Assembly: GCA_943787465.1 (NCBI GenBank)
Contig: CALSMN010000005.1
Location: 186,001 to 250,000 of the forward strand
Length of the DNA: 64,000 nt
Reading direction: 5' to 3'
DNA from: an uncultured Bacteroidia bacterium
Lineage (GTDB): Bacteria; Bacteroidota; Bacteroidia; NS11-12g; UBA9320
Shown: positions 16,815 to 26,046 of the stretch, one piece after another
How positions within the stretch are numbered: the stretch's first letter is position 1
Layout of the letters: each line of letters begins with the position of its first letter
Made by a program: the position numbers and the translations under genes
The notes under the pieces: model-generated
Databases searched by the model: none
Seen by the model: only the letters and a program-made list of their open reading frames with translations
Told to the model about the DNA's origin: nothing

Positions 16815-18731
16815 CTATGGATAACCTAGTTGAGAATCACATTTGATTCTGAATGTTTGAGATGTTTCATTTTCTTTAACACAAGTCAGTATATATAAAC
16901 CAGTCTTAATAGAACTAAATTGTATATTCACTTGAGTTGATTCAGCCATGACCGTCTTTTCAAAAATGAGTCTCCCAAACACATCATGTAAAATCAAAGT
17001 AATTTCCTCACCCTTTCTCACAGGTCCAATATTTAAATTTGAAGTGACCGGGTTGGGATACACCTGTATTTCATTGTGCTGCATTTTATTCATGTCTACG
17101 TGGGTGTAATAAACGGAGGAATTTCCATCAAAATCAAACTGTTCTAATTTATAAATAAAATAATCATACGAACCATCTTTAATTGATATCCCATCTTCTG
17201 CTGAATATGTATTTACTTCATTGGAGTTGCCATTGCCTAATAATTGAGTTATAAATTTGGTTTCACCATTAGGCATTATTCGAGATAAAATAAAATGTGA
17301 ATTATTAATTTCAGAGGCTGTTTTCCATTGGATTACGTTTGTATACCCCTGATGTCTAGCCTCAAATGTGAGTAGCTCTACAGGTAACGGTGCCACAGAG
17401 CAATCAACACAATTTATAGCAGTATCCGAAACACTCTCATAATTTCCGATAAAAAGTGTCGATTTAGAAATTTGAGTTGAAGTATCTGAGTATGAACAAT
17501 TTATTTTAACGGTATACACAAGAGTTAATGTATCATTTGGAAGAACAATATAGGAATAGAATGGTGCTAGACTGTCTACATAAACCCCTCCAGAAAAATA
17601 TATTTCACCAGTATCCCCAGTGGTCGGTAAAAAAGAAGTATTGATTGTATCAATATCACTTCCAGTCGAAACGCCTATAAATGAAAATCCGGCAGGTAAA
17701 CTATCTTTGAGTTGACTAAACTGAACTCGTTCGGAATTACTGTTAATGATGTTCACCGTATAGGTTACAGTATCACAGGAATTAGTTACGGCTGAACGAA
17801 TAGTACGAACAATACTAAGTGGCTGTAAGTTAGTGGCAGGTGGAATGGATACCTGAGTAGCTAACGCACTGGATGTATCGCCATAGTTTGATGTGTATTT
17901 GTTTTGAGTACCACTTTTGTTGTATGCAAAAGGTGCTAGAGGGATATTGAATGATGTACTTCTATTAATATAGGTGTAAACTATTTTAACTTGAGGAGCA
18001 GAGGGAAAAGAATTATTATTAGCAGGTAAGATAAAAAAAAGTTGATCTTTAGTACCAACTGAAATAAATGACCCTAAATCAGAGGCGATTATTTTAGAAC
18101 CAACCAACACCAACTCATCTGGTTTCATCAGTGAATCTCCATTAGGACTAAAACTAACAATATCATTAATTTTATTGATATTCCCCATTTCATAAACAAT
18201 CGTATCTGTTATGATACCTCCTAGAATACTTGATAAGCTAACGCCACGATAATCAATTTTTCCACCTGCATTGGCAGAGATCGCAGAAATTGTGGTAACA
18301 GTTGTAAAAAAACTAATGGTACCTGCAGAATCATTACTTACGTTTACATACAAATGTGTTGCAATACTAAAATTACATGGATATTTTACATAAAAATAAG
18401 CAGTTAAGGAATCTCCCGTTGGAATATTTCCCAATGATAAAGTAGAATCTGACAAGCATGATACTCTAGCACTACTGGATACGATACTATCCATATTTAC
18501 TTTTACATTTTTTAATGTTCTAGAGGATATATTCTTAACTTTTACACCAATGTATGAAGCGGTAGGACCACTAGTACAGGGACTATTAGAATCAAGAATA
18601 AAATAGGGCCCTGTTGCATTACTTATGGACACTTGACTCGAGTCTAATGCAAAAGTTTGGAGACAAAAAAACATAAAAATAAAAGACCAATATCTTCTAC
18701 TTTTATTTATTAAAAGTAAATTAATATTCAA
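16815..18731 (-). CDS. Secreted protein with T9SS type A sorting domain
   Basis: This is a 638-residue exported protein. After a basic N-terminus and signal peptide (RRYWSFIFMFFCLQTFA), it contains DUF11-like Ig repeats (TYTVNIINSNSERVQFSQLKDSLPAGF near residue 325; LPNDTLTLVYTVKINC). A linker PLPVELLTFEA with a fibronectin-like module follows, then a C-terminal type A sorting domain (IQVYPNPVTSNLNIG...VFGRLIFEK). This is typical cargo of the type IX secretion system, exported to the cell surface. The start is a TTG at 18731; a perfect -7 box (18749-18756) only 17 bp upstream supports it. Substrate or partner unknown. Confidence 0.85.
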   Translation of the reverse strand: MNINLLLINKSRRYWSFIFMFFCLQTFALDSSQVSISNATGPYFILDSNSPCTSGPTASYIGVKVKNISSRTLKNVKVNMDSIVSSSARVSCLSDSTLSLGNIPTGDSLTAYFYVKYPCNFSIATHLYVNVSNDSAGTISFFTTVTTISAISANAGGKIDYRGVSLSSILGGIITDTIVYEMGNINKINDIVSFSPNGDSLMKPDELVLVGSKIIASDLGSFISVGTKDQLFFILPANNNSFPSAPQVKIVYTYINRSTSFNIPLAPFAYNKSGTQNKYTSNYGDTSSALATQVSIPPATNLQPLSIVRTIRSAVTNSCDTVTYTVNIINSNSERVQFSQLKDSLPAGFSFIGVSTGSDIDTINTSFLPTTGDTGEIYFSGGVYVDSLAPFYSYIVLPNDTLTLVYTVKINCSYSDTSTQISKSTLFIGNYESVSDTAINCVDCSVAPLPVELLTFEARHQGYTNVIQWKTASEINNSHFILSRIMPNGETKFITQLLGNGNSNEVNTYSAEDGISIKDGSYDYFIYKLEQFDFDGNSSVYYTHVDMNKMQHNEIQVYPNPVTSNLNIGPVRKGEEITLILHDVFGRLIFEKTVMAESTQVNIQFSSIKTGLYILTCVKENETSQTFRIKCDSQLGYP

Positions 18732-18748
18732 AACACCTAAGATTTTTG

Positions 18749-18756
18749 CAAAATTA
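18749..18756 (-). promoter_or_regulatory. -7 promoter box (TAATTTTG)
   Basis: A perfect TAnnTTTG on the minus strand just ahead of the TTG start of the T9SS cargo gene; it helps fix that unusual start. Confidence 0.45.
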
Positions 18757-18780
18757 TGACTTTAAATTAATTATTGATAA

Positions 18781-20175
18781 TCAATTGATGATTGCTCCAA
18801 AAATATTAAATAGTTCTCCTTTTGAACCGTACATCAAGTACTCCAACTCTATTTGTTTTAACCTACTTTGTATCCATTGATTTTCCCGACTGACGACCAT
18901 AAATACTGAACTTTCACCAATTTCTAATTTTCGTTCTTCGGCTTTCAGTAATTGTTTATATCCCACATTTAATTGTACAGCTTGATTGATTTGAATGACG
19001 TAAGATTCAATCTTATTCCTTGCCATATTTATTTTATTTTCTAGGGTCCACGTTGCAGCTAATTTTTCATAACCAATACCCTGAATTTTAGTCTGAGTAA
19101 GTTTAAGTTTTGCTCTTTCCTTTCTTACTAAAAAGGGATAATTGATTGATAGTCCCGCTTTATAATTATTTAAAAATGGATTGGCAAAATCACTAGCATT
19201 GGTCAACATATTATATTTTAAGTTAATACTCGGCAATAAATCATTGATGTTATTTTTTTTCTCTACCTGCAAACTTCTATATTTCATATTTAATGAAACT
19301 AGCTTGGGGTGCATAGTCAAATCAGTATTTAGGCTAGAAATTTGAAGAACTTCGTCAACATCTTTGGCAATATCTTGAATTGGATATACAAAATCCTTTA
19401 TTTCTACAGGTATATTCTCTATCCAAACAAAATTGGACATCAAATACTGCATATTCTTTAAGTTGAGCTTTGCTTTCTCTACACTTAATTTCCGATTATT
19501 CATAGCTATTCCTGCTTCAATGGTATCAATAGCTGAACAATCTCCAAGAATAAACCGCTGTTTTATTCCCTCAAAGCGAATAGAAGCGACTTTTAAAAAA
19601 TCAACGTACAGTTGATATTCTTGATATGCTTTTAGCCAATTAAAATAGGAAATGGATGCCTGATATAGAATCTCATTTACCATCAATTGATTTTCAGCTT
19701 CGGCTTGACTTTTATATAATTTGGCTTGTTTTAAAGTTGCTAACCGTTTATTGATGATTAAATCTTTGGCTAAAGATACAGAGACACCTAATCCGTATAA
19801 TCCGGCATCTGGAACCACATCTTCTGGATTTAAATAAGAACCCATATTGGTATTGAAATCTCCATGAAACGATATTCCGTACCAAGTAGGAATTTCAAAC
19901 GTTGCATTAAACCGATTGTAATACGTCAAGTTATCCCATTTTTTTTCAAGAACATCTACACCAAAATTTGGATCAAATCCTCCTCGTGCTTGTAGTAATT
20001 TCGCTTCACTTTCTGTAATTATTAAATTGGCTTGTTTTACAATAGGGTGATATTTTTTTACAATCACTATAAATTCTTTGAATGAAAAACTATCATTCAC
20101 TTGGCCATTGGTTATTGTACTTACTAGTACAACACAAAGTGTAATGTAAAATTTTATTTTATTGAGAAGAGTCAA
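18781..20175 (-). CDS. TolC-family outer-membrane efflux protein
   Basis: The protein forms the outer-membrane channel of a tripartite exporter. A signal peptide (LCVVLVSTITNG) precedes two long helical, coiled-coil halves with the TolC pattern (for example IITESEAKLLQARGGFDPNFGV and the repeat unit KLTQTKIQGIGYEKLAATW). At 464 residues it is a typical OEP. It is the last gene of the tetR-ABC-hlyD-tolC operon; its start overlaps the adaptor gene by 17 bp. Confidence 0.9.
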   Translation of the reverse strand: MTLLNKIKFYITLCVVLVSTITNGQVNDSFSFKEFIVIVKKYHPIVKQANLIITESEAKLLQARGGFDPNFGVDVLEKKWDNLTYYNRFNATFEIPTWYGISFHGDFNTNMGSYLNPEDVVPDAGLYGLGVSVSLAKDLIINKRLATLKQAKLYKSQAEAENQLMVNEILYQASISYFNWLKAYQEYQLYVDFLKVASIRFEGIKQRFILGDCSAIDTIEAGIAMNNRKLSVEKAKLNLKNMQYLMSNFVWIENIPVEIKDFVYPIQDIAKDVDEVLQISSLNTDLTMHPKLVSLNMKYRSLQVEKKNNINDLLPSINLKYNMLTNASDFANPFLNNYKAGLSINYPFLVRKERAKLKLTQTKIQGIGYEKLAATWTLENKINMARNKIESYVIQINQAVQLNVGYKQLLKAEERKLEIGESSVFMVVSRENQWIQSRLKQIELEYLMYGSKGELFNIFGAIIN

Positions 20176-21508
20176 CTGAATTATTTTTAGGGGTATAAAA
20201 ATTAGGAGGAAAACCGTTTAGTTGACGCCAAAGTTCATACCAGATTGGCACATCATTCAACAATGCAATGGTCTTAGCTCCGGAACCAACCCGTATTCCA
20301 GTAGGCCACGTATGATCATTTGCATCAGGGGCGAGTAATACTCTGTACATTCCATTATCACTGATGTAGTTCTCAATGGCTACCACTTTTGCTCCATATG
20401 TTCCATATGACACACTCTCCCATCCATTAAATACTATTGCAGGCCAACCATCAAATTGAACTCTCACCTTTTCCCCAATATGAATCAATGGTAAATCAAG
20501 CGGTCGAACATAGGTTTCAACTGCTTGTTGATACTGAGCAGGCATTACTCTAACTAAATTTTCACCTTCCTTGAATGTTTCTCCAATTGCACCTTTCAAT
20601 ACCTTATTGATATAGCCATTTTGTGCAGCGGTAATATATTGGAGTGCATATCGTTTTGAGAAATTTGCAAGACTATTTTCAAGTTTAGAAATTTCAATTT
20701 CAGCATTATTTAGCGCAGATTCAGCGGAGAATAAATCACTTTGGCTCTTAGCTATTTTATCCAAATAAGAAGCATTCAAACGAGATAATTCTAGTTTAGC
20801 ATTAATGACCTTATTTTTACTCTCCAACAGTTTATTCTGGATAGTAATGTATCTAGCGGAGGTAGCTTGTAATTGCAATTGCCTTTCTTCCACATCTTTC
20901 ACTGATTTTAATCCTTCTTTTTGTAGAGTTTCGATACGATTATATTGTTTTTTAGCAATAGATCGGTTCCAATCAGCAGCTAAAAGATCGGTACTGTCAC
21001 TAATTACGGTGTATTTTGCTTGAAGATAGCTATTTCTAGCTTGCTCAATTGTCAAAATTTGTGCTTGTTTTAAAGCGTTAATCTGATCATTTAAAGCTTC
21101 TATTTTTGATCGATAAGCTATAATTGAGGCATTCTTTGACTGTATTTGACTAGCTGTTCTTTCAATCAACTTATCATCAAAGTAATCACTTTTAATCTCT
21201 GAAATCCTAAGAATAGTATCCCCTGATTTTACATAGTCACCCTCATTTACATACCACTGTTCTATTCGTCCAGGTATTGCTGATTGAACAATTTGTGGTC
21301 GTTGTCCTGGTGTGAGTGTGGTCACATTACCGCTACCAGTAATATTTTGTGTCCACGGTAAAAATAAAATTATACTCAACATGACTAAGAAGATGATAGA
21401 CAACCGATTAAACCAATGGTAATAGTTACCATTGGAAATATGTATGCCAGATTTGTAATCTGTTAACGTTATTTTTTTATGAACGGATTCCTTTGATATA
21501 TTTAACAT
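20159..21508 (-). CDS. HlyD-family membrane fusion protein
   Basis: This is the inner-membrane/periplasmic adaptor of the exporter. One transmembrane helix (about residues 33-50, LSIIFLVMLSIILFLPW) is followed by a lipoyl half-motif (PGRIEQWYVNEGDYVKSGD), a long coiled-coil hairpin (about residues 105-280), the second lipoyl half (AAQNGYINKVLKGAIGETFKEGE) and a beta-barrel with VRVQFDGWPA, a sequence typical of HlyD/EmrA adaptors. Overlaps of 7 bp with the ABC gene and 17 bp with tolC show a tight operon. Confidence 0.92.
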   Translation of the reverse strand: MLNISKESVHKKITLTDYKSGIHISNGNYYHWFNRLSIIFLVMLSIILFLPWTQNITGSGNVTTLTPGQRPQIVQSAIPGRIEQWYVNEGDYVKSGDTILRISEIKSDYFDDKLIERTASQIQSKNASIIAYRSKIEALNDQINALKQAQILTIEQARNSYLQAKYTVISDSTDLLAADWNRSIAKKQYNRIETLQKEGLKSVKDVEERQLQLQATSARYITIQNKLLESKNKVINAKLELSRLNASYLDKIAKSQSDLFSAESALNNAEIEISKLENSLANFSKRYALQYITAAQNGYINKVLKGAIGETFKEGENLVRVMPAQYQQAVETYVRPLDLPLIHIGEKVRVQFDGWPAIVFNGWESVSYGTYGAKVVAIENYISDNGMYRVLLAPDANDHTWPTGIRVGSGAKTIALLNDVPIWYELWRQLNGFPPNFYTPKNNSVDSSQ

Positions 21509-23175
21509 GACGAATTCTTGGCTATGATGAGTTCACCTGCATTGAGTTCAAAAATATGAGTCGCATAAGACTTCCAATACGAGTTTGCACTCACTACAAT
21601 GAGAGACCATGAATGCTCGGGTAAGCATAAATAATCTATAATGGAATGGGTCTCGGTCTCATTAAATGGATCTAAAGTATCTTCAAGTATTACCAGTTTA
21701 GGTTGTTTCAATAATGCTCTCGCCATGGTGATTTTTTTGGCTATACTCGAAGAAATTTGTTTCCCCTCAGGAAAAAGTTCGGTATTCAAACCTTCCGGTA
21801 GTTTTTTGAGGAAATCTGATAAACCAACTGCATTTATCACCTCAGAAATTTTATGTTCTAAAATCCGATCATCACCAAAAGTTAAATTTTCTCTGAGCGT
21901 GCCTTCAAACGGATATTCATCCAAAAGTGATAAACCTAAGTGAGCTCTGTAATGATTGATTTTTAGAGCACTTAATGATATACCGTTCACAATTATATTC
22001 CCAGAAGTAGGTTGAATCACCCCTGTTATCATTCGCAAAAGGGTAGACTTCCCCGACCCACTTTTCCCCTGAATCAAAATCTTTTCACCAGGATTTACTG
22101 AAAAAGAAATATTTTTAAGAATTAAATTTTCACGATTAGAAATTTGATAATTAACTTGATTTAGTTCCAAACTTACACCTTTCTCAAAATCCACAAGCTC
22201 ACCTTCATTTGACTCCATTTCTTTATCTAAAATTTGACCGAGTTTCTCGATAGATGTTAACGTGTCATAAAATGATTCAAGACTTAAAATTAATTTTTCT
22301 ATAGAATTGATCACCAATAGAATAATAATTTCTGCCGCCACAAATTGGCCGATATTCATACGTTGACTCAAAACCAATACACCACCAATGATGAGCAATC
22401 CTGCCGTGATGAGTGCCTTAAATCCAATCATCTTTATAAATTGGAATTTTATAATCTTAAAATGATTTTCTCTAGCAGACAAATATTGACTTACCAATAC
22501 ATCGTTTTTTTTCATGGCCAAGTTGGTATTTCCTGACAGTTTAAAACTAACCAACGAACGAGCTACTTCTTGAATCCAATGAGCTACTTTATACTTGAAT
22601 TTAGACTCAACTAAACTGGTATTTAATCCACGTTGCGTACTCCACTTAAATGAGAGATAAACCGACAAAAGCAATATGATCCCAAAAACAATAAACGTTG
22701 GATGATAAAATGACAGAAGCAATAAAGCAAAAATGATTTGAAGCAAAGCTGCAGGAACATCAATAAGTATTTTGGATAATCCTTTCTGAATGATAAGCGT
22801 ATCAAAAAAACGATTTGCCAACTCCGGTGGATAGAAATTCTGTAACTTCTCCATTTTAATTTTAGGAAAACGATAACTTAATTCAAATGAAGATTTTACA
22901 AAAATACGTTGTTGTATTGTTTCAATTATGCGCAACTGCATCAACTGTAATACACCTGAAAAAACCACACCTACCGTGACCAATACAACCAATACAATCC
23001 ATGATGTTGTAATTTGGGCTCCTTGAATTAAATTAATGATGGCTTGGATTCCTAGCGGTAACGACAAAGCCACAATACCAGAAAATACAGCATAATAGGC
23101 AATTTGCAATAAGTCTCTTCTTTCAATGGAAAGTAAGTTCAGAAAACGACTCCATGGGGTACTATTTGTTTTCAT
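21502..23175 (-). CDS. HlyB/PrtD-like ABC transporter with degenerate nucleotide-binding domain
   Basis: This is a fused membrane-plus-ATPase subunit (557 residues). Five to six transmembrane helices (residues 20-300) are followed by an NBD. Walker A is intact (GKSGSGKS, residue 370). However, the Q-loop glutamine is missing (LGLSLLDEYPF), the LSGGQ signature reads ISSSIA (474-479), Walker B reads LVILED with acidic residues in inverted order (494-499), and the H-loop histidine is absent (VVSANS, 527-532). No C39 peptidase domain is present. The export role is inferred from adjacent hlyD and tolC. ATP may bind, but classical hydrolysis looks impaired. The start overlaps tetR by 14 bp. Confidence 0.88.
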   Translation of the reverse strand: MKTNSTPWSRFLNLLSIERRDLLQIAYYAVFSGIVALSLPLGIQAIINLIQGAQITTSWIVLVVLVTVGVVFSGVLQLMQLRIIETIQQRIFVKSSFELSYRFPKIKMEKLQNFYPPELANRFFDTLIIQKGLSKILIDVPAALLQIIFALLLLSFYHPTFIVFGIILLLSVYLSFKWSTQRGLNTSLVESKFKYKVAHWIQEVARSLVSFKLSGNTNLAMKKNDVLVSQYLSARENHFKIIKFQFIKMIGFKALITAGLLIIGGVLVLSQRMNIGQFVAAEIIILLVINSIEKLILSLESFYDTLTSIEKLGQILDKEMESNEGELVDFEKGVSLELNQVNYQISNRENLILKNISFSVNPGEKILIQGKSGSGKSTLLRMITGVIQPTSGNIIVNGISLSALKINHYRAHLGLSLLDEYPFEGTLRENLTFGDDRILEHKISEVINAVGLSDFLKKLPEGLNTELFPEGKQISSSIAKKITMARALLKQPKLVILEDTLDPFNETETHSIIDYLCLPEHSWSLIVVSANSYWKSYATHIFELNAGELIIAKNSSC

Positions 23176-23854
23176 TGATGTCTACATTTAACGTTCTAAA
23201 GACTAAATCAGTGATAAATTTGGTTGGTGTATTTTGGTTTTTACAATCCGTAATGGTTGGAAAATGATCTTTTATAAAATGCTGGTGCAATGCTGTCTCT
23301 ATTACTGTACTAGCTAAACTATTTGGGAAAGGATACTCGGGAGCAACTAAAACTACCATATCACTAATTCTTTTCACTAACCGTTTATATACTTTGAAAT
23401 ATCCATCTTGATTTTCTTGATCGACCTCTTGGGTTAAAAAGGATTTGGAATTCTCATTGATAATGATCTTGTTTAAATTGATTTCATTGATATGAGAGAA
23501 ATTAGAATCCTCTTTGATGGAACGTGTAGTAACATATAGCGCTTTTTTTAGTTTTTCTACATAATTGGTTATACTATGTGTCTCTATGACCAATTGATAT
23601 TCTAACCATGCCCAATACCAGCTCGACAAATAGACCAGCAATTTGTGCTTATTATCAAAATAACGATAAATGGAACTTTCATTGGATCCTATCAGTACAC
23701 CTAGTTTTTTAAACGTAAAGGCATCAAACCCAATATCATGAATGAGATCAATGCTGTGTTTTATAATCCGTTTGCCCAATTCTGAAGACTCTGGATCCTT
23801 ATGATATATCGATTGATGTACTGAAATGGTAAAATTTGATAATAGTTTCTCCAT
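23162..23854 (-). CDS. TetR/AcrR-family regulator of the adjacent exporter
   Basis: The N-terminal 60 residues form a TetR helix-turn-helix (IKHSIDLIHDIGFDAFTFKKLGVLIGSNESSIYRYFDNKHKLLVYL). The C-terminal part is a ligand-binding domain without recognisable relatives. At 230 residues the size is normal. It is the first gene of the tetR-ABC-hlyD-tolC operon, and a perfect 17-bp palindrome in its promoter (23882-23898) suggests autorepression relieved by an exported compound. Confidence 0.9.
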   Translation of the reverse strand: MEKLLSNFTISVHQSIYHKDPESSELGKRIIKHSIDLIHDIGFDAFTFKKLGVLIGSNESSIYRYFDNKHKLLVYLSSWYWAWLEYQLVIETHSITNYVEKLKKALYVTTRSIKEDSNFSHINEINLNKIIINENSKSFLTQEVDQENQDGYFKVYKRLVKRISDMVVLVAPEYPFPNSLASTVIETALHQHFIKDHFPTITDCKNQNTPTKFITDLVFRTLNVDINENK

Positions 23855-23875
23855 GACTTACGAAATTTTGTAATG

Positions 23876-23883
23876 CAAATATA
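23876..23883 (-). promoter_or_regulatory. -7 promoter box of the tetR-ABC-hlyD-tolC operon (TATATTTG)
   Basis: Perfect TAnnTTTG followed by C on the minus strand, 21 bp ahead of the tetR ATG. No TTTG -33 element is clear; regulation seems to lie with the adjacent palindrome. Confidence 0.55.
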
Positions 23884-23898
23884 ATAGTATTACTATTA
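23882..23898. promoter_or_regulatory. Palindromic operator candidate for the TetR regulator
   Basis: TAATAGTA-T-TACTATTA is a perfect inverted repeat with 8-bp arms and one central base. It abuts the -7 box of the tetR operon, so bound repressor would block polymerase. The binding protein is inferred, not shown. Confidence 0.6.
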
Positions 23899-23947
23899 AA
23901 ATAGAAAATAAATTATGCAAACTTTACTCACTTTTTACATGATACCA

Positions 23948-24373
23948 TTATTGAAAAGTATATTGTTGTGAATGAAGGGTCTTGGATTTCAAAAGTTTCT
24001 GTAGGAAAGGACTGGAATTTTTGGTGGGTATATGTGGTGCCAATTTTAAGAAATCAGTATGTTGATATATAGAAATCACTGATGCGGCCGAGTATATAGT
24101 CAAGTGATGAAACGGTATAGGCCACATGAAACTTGTATATTTTTTTTTGAAGTGAACAATAATACCGGAAGGTCTTAACTCCATATTGCATTTTCGTTCG
24201 TATGAATTACAATCCAGATTGATTGCAAATGATGGGCTTGCTTGTTGAATGATAAATGGTTCAGACCCTATACGTCCATTTTTGATTTTATGCCACAGGC
24301 CAAAAGGTTTTCCAACCAAAAGATTGACCTCAGCGTCTATGTTAGGATCTGTTCGGGTTGTATTATACACCAT
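23948..24373 (-). CDS. Conserved-looking hypothetical protein (no signal peptide)
   Basis: The 141-residue product has no signal peptide or membrane helix. Its central part (MELRPSGIIVHFKKKYTSFMWPIPFHHLTIYSAASVISIY) resembles a beta-rich cytoplasmic domain I associate with uncharacterised Bacteroidota proteins, but no named family can be given. It lies upstream of and parallel to tetR with a 93-bp gap containing the tetR promoter, so it is probably a separate transcript. The opposing frames are shadows. Confidence 0.6.
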   Translation of the reverse strand: MVYNTTRTDPNIDAEVNLLVGKPFGLWHKIKNGRIGSEPFIIQQASPSFAINLDCNSYERKCNMELRPSGIIVHFKKKYTSFMWPIPFHHLTIYSAASVISIYQHTDFLKLAPHIPTKNSSPFLQKLLKSKTLHSQQYTFQ

Positions 24374-24449
24374 ATCTTACCAAAACATCAATTATATTCT
24401 GATTGTTTGGTTAAAATTTTCTCAGGATTTTCATAGAAAAAATGATATA

Positions 24450-24480
24450 AAAAAACCACATCCAATGGATGTGGTTTTTT
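24450..24480. terminator. Bidirectional Rho-independent terminator
   Basis: CCACATCC-AAT-GGATGTGG (24456-24474) is flanked by A-run and T-run, so it could stop transcription on both strands. It lies 30 bp after the end of the lipoprotein gene on the minus strand. Confidence 0.85.
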
Positions 24481-24510
24481 GTAGGATAAAAGTAAATTTG
24501 ACGTATTAAA

Positions 24511-24921
24511 TCATTTCTTGTAGGCATCAGACTTGTTTGATCTTTTGCTCGCAACTTCTAATCTGTTTTTACCATTCAATTTTTTCTTTTGATGGGCATT
24601 TTTCCAAATCTTTTCCATAATCAGTATTCTATTCTTCATCAACTTTGTCTTCATTGTGCATAGAGAAATTTTGTTAACTTTAGTTGCTATCAAAGTTAAT
24701 TCATCCCAAGTACTCTGAGAAACATCTGCATCTACTTTTCCATCCATTTCTGTTAAAATCTCTAATTTTCTTTCAAGTAATTCTAATTTAGCCTCATCTC
24801 TTTCGCAAGCACCTTCCATAGATTTCACATCGTTCATGTCCATGCTTGAAACTCCTCCACCACAGCTAACTAGAATAGCTGATAGAAATAAAATTGCTGT
24901 AAATTGTTTAATTTTTGTCAT
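24511..24921 (-). CDS. Small lipoprotein of unknown function
   Basis: A 136-residue protein with a lipoprotein signal (FTAILFLSAILVSCGGG, Cys at about 20). The mature part is helical, with a predicted coiled coil (ERDEAKLELLERKLEILTEMDGKV), and a very basic C-terminus (AHQKKKLNGKNRLEVASKRSNKSDAYKK). It may be anchored to the periplasmic face of a membrane. It follows the DUF6268-like gene by 52 bp on the same strand and ends at a strong terminator. Confidence 0.7.
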   Translation of the reverse strand: MTKIKQFTAILFLSAILVSCGGGVSSMDMNDVKSMEGACERDEAKLELLERKLEILTEMDGKVDADVSQSTWDELTLIATKVNKISLCTMKTKLMKNRILIMEKIWKNAHQKKKLNGKNRLEVASKRSNKSDAYKK

Positions 24922-24973
24922 AATTTTTTATTGTTAAAGTGCAATTTTAAGTATTTATTTTTATTAAAAAAAA

Positions 24974-25882
24974 CTATAGCCTAAATCTATAAAAAGAAGA
25001 AAATTTAATTAACCAACTATCCTGAAAACTGCTATTAAGGGACGTTCTAGCGTCATCAAAATACACAAGTGGCATGGCCCACTGTACTTTCTCATTATAC
25101 ATGAGGTAGGACCGCCCCAAAGAATGGCCAACACCGAATTGTAGATGAATCCTGTTTATTTTATAAACCAAATAACTATATATCTCATTTGATTGTTTGG
25201 CCATATACGGATTAAGTTTAGGATTGGTATGGGTGTTCATTTGATAACTCCTAACCTGACCCTTGTAATTAAACCCCAATTTTACTCGATTCCATGGGTT
25301 AAAATTTACGTCAAACATCAAAGGCAATGTAGCTTTAATTTCAATTTTTTCTGTTGGGTTTAAGTAATAAAATCCAATCATAGGTACCACAAACCATCCA
25401 AAAAGCTCATGGTTAGCATAGACTCCTAATGAATAATTGAAATGATCTGATCGAGTATTTTTCATCAGTACAGCCCCTCCTATTTGAAAATCACGATTAG
25501 AAATCGATTGCATATCAGAGGCCAGTTTAGGCAACAAAAAATACGTCCCACTCCATATTGAATCATGTTTTAGATGAAGCCCCAATTTTAACGTAAGTCC
25601 GTGAAGCTGCTCTCTTTTTCGGTTAGAATCAAACGAAGCTGAATTCATTTCATAAGTAAGTCCAGTCAAAACCGTAGTTTTCGCATTGACAACCAAAGGG
25701 ATAAGTAAATCTGTTTGAAGGGTTTTTAGTGACGTAGTATGATCGGATGAGTCAAAACCAACCTCAGGTGTGCCCGCATATTCAACTGAGAAAAGGTCTA
25801 CATAATTTTGTGCATGTATTTCTATCGCCATACATAGAAAAAGGATTGACAAAATATGTTTTCTTAATCGCTGATGAATCAT
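24974..25882 (-). CDS. Predicted outer-membrane beta-barrel protein (DUF6268-like)
   Basis: An exported 302-residue protein: signal peptide (ILSILFLCMAIEIHAQ), then alternating beta-strand pattern throughout and a C-terminal aromatic strand (WLIKFSSFYRFRL) typical of outer-membrane barrels. Segments such as LLIPLVVNAKTTVLTGLTYE and GAVLMKNTRSDHFNYSLGVYANHELFGWFVVPMIG match my memory of the DUF6268 family of Bacteroidota, but the family call is from memory only. Function unknown. Confidence 0.65.
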   Translation of the reverse strand: MIHQRLRKHILSILFLCMAIEIHAQNYVDLFSVEYAGTPEVGFDSSDHTTSLKTLQTDLLIPLVVNAKTTVLTGLTYEMNSASFDSNRKREQLHGLTLKLGLHLKHDSIWSGTYFLLPKLASDMQSISNRDFQIGGAVLMKNTRSDHFNYSLGVYANHELFGWFVVPMIGFYYLNPTEKIEIKATLPLMFDVNFNPWNRVKLGFNYKGQVRSYQMNTHTNPKLNPYMAKQSNEIYSYLVYKINRIHLQFGVGHSLGRSYLMYNEKVQWAMPLVYFDDARTSLNSSFQDSWLIKFSSFYRFRL

Positions 25883-26046
25883 TTGGGGTGCTTATAATTC
25901 AATGGTATACTTAAAATTTGATATTAAAAAATTCACTTTAAAAATTAATAATTTTAAAAGCATAAATATATATTCCTCAATAAGGTCAAATTTTTAGAAC
26001 ATTCTTTATTCTCTGTTTTAAAATGTTTGTACACCTTTGTAAATGT

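Noticed and set aside
24242..24509. Plus-strand ORFs of 64-86 codons opposite the unknown protein
   Set aside because: They are antisense shadows overlapping the terminator and lack protein-like composition.
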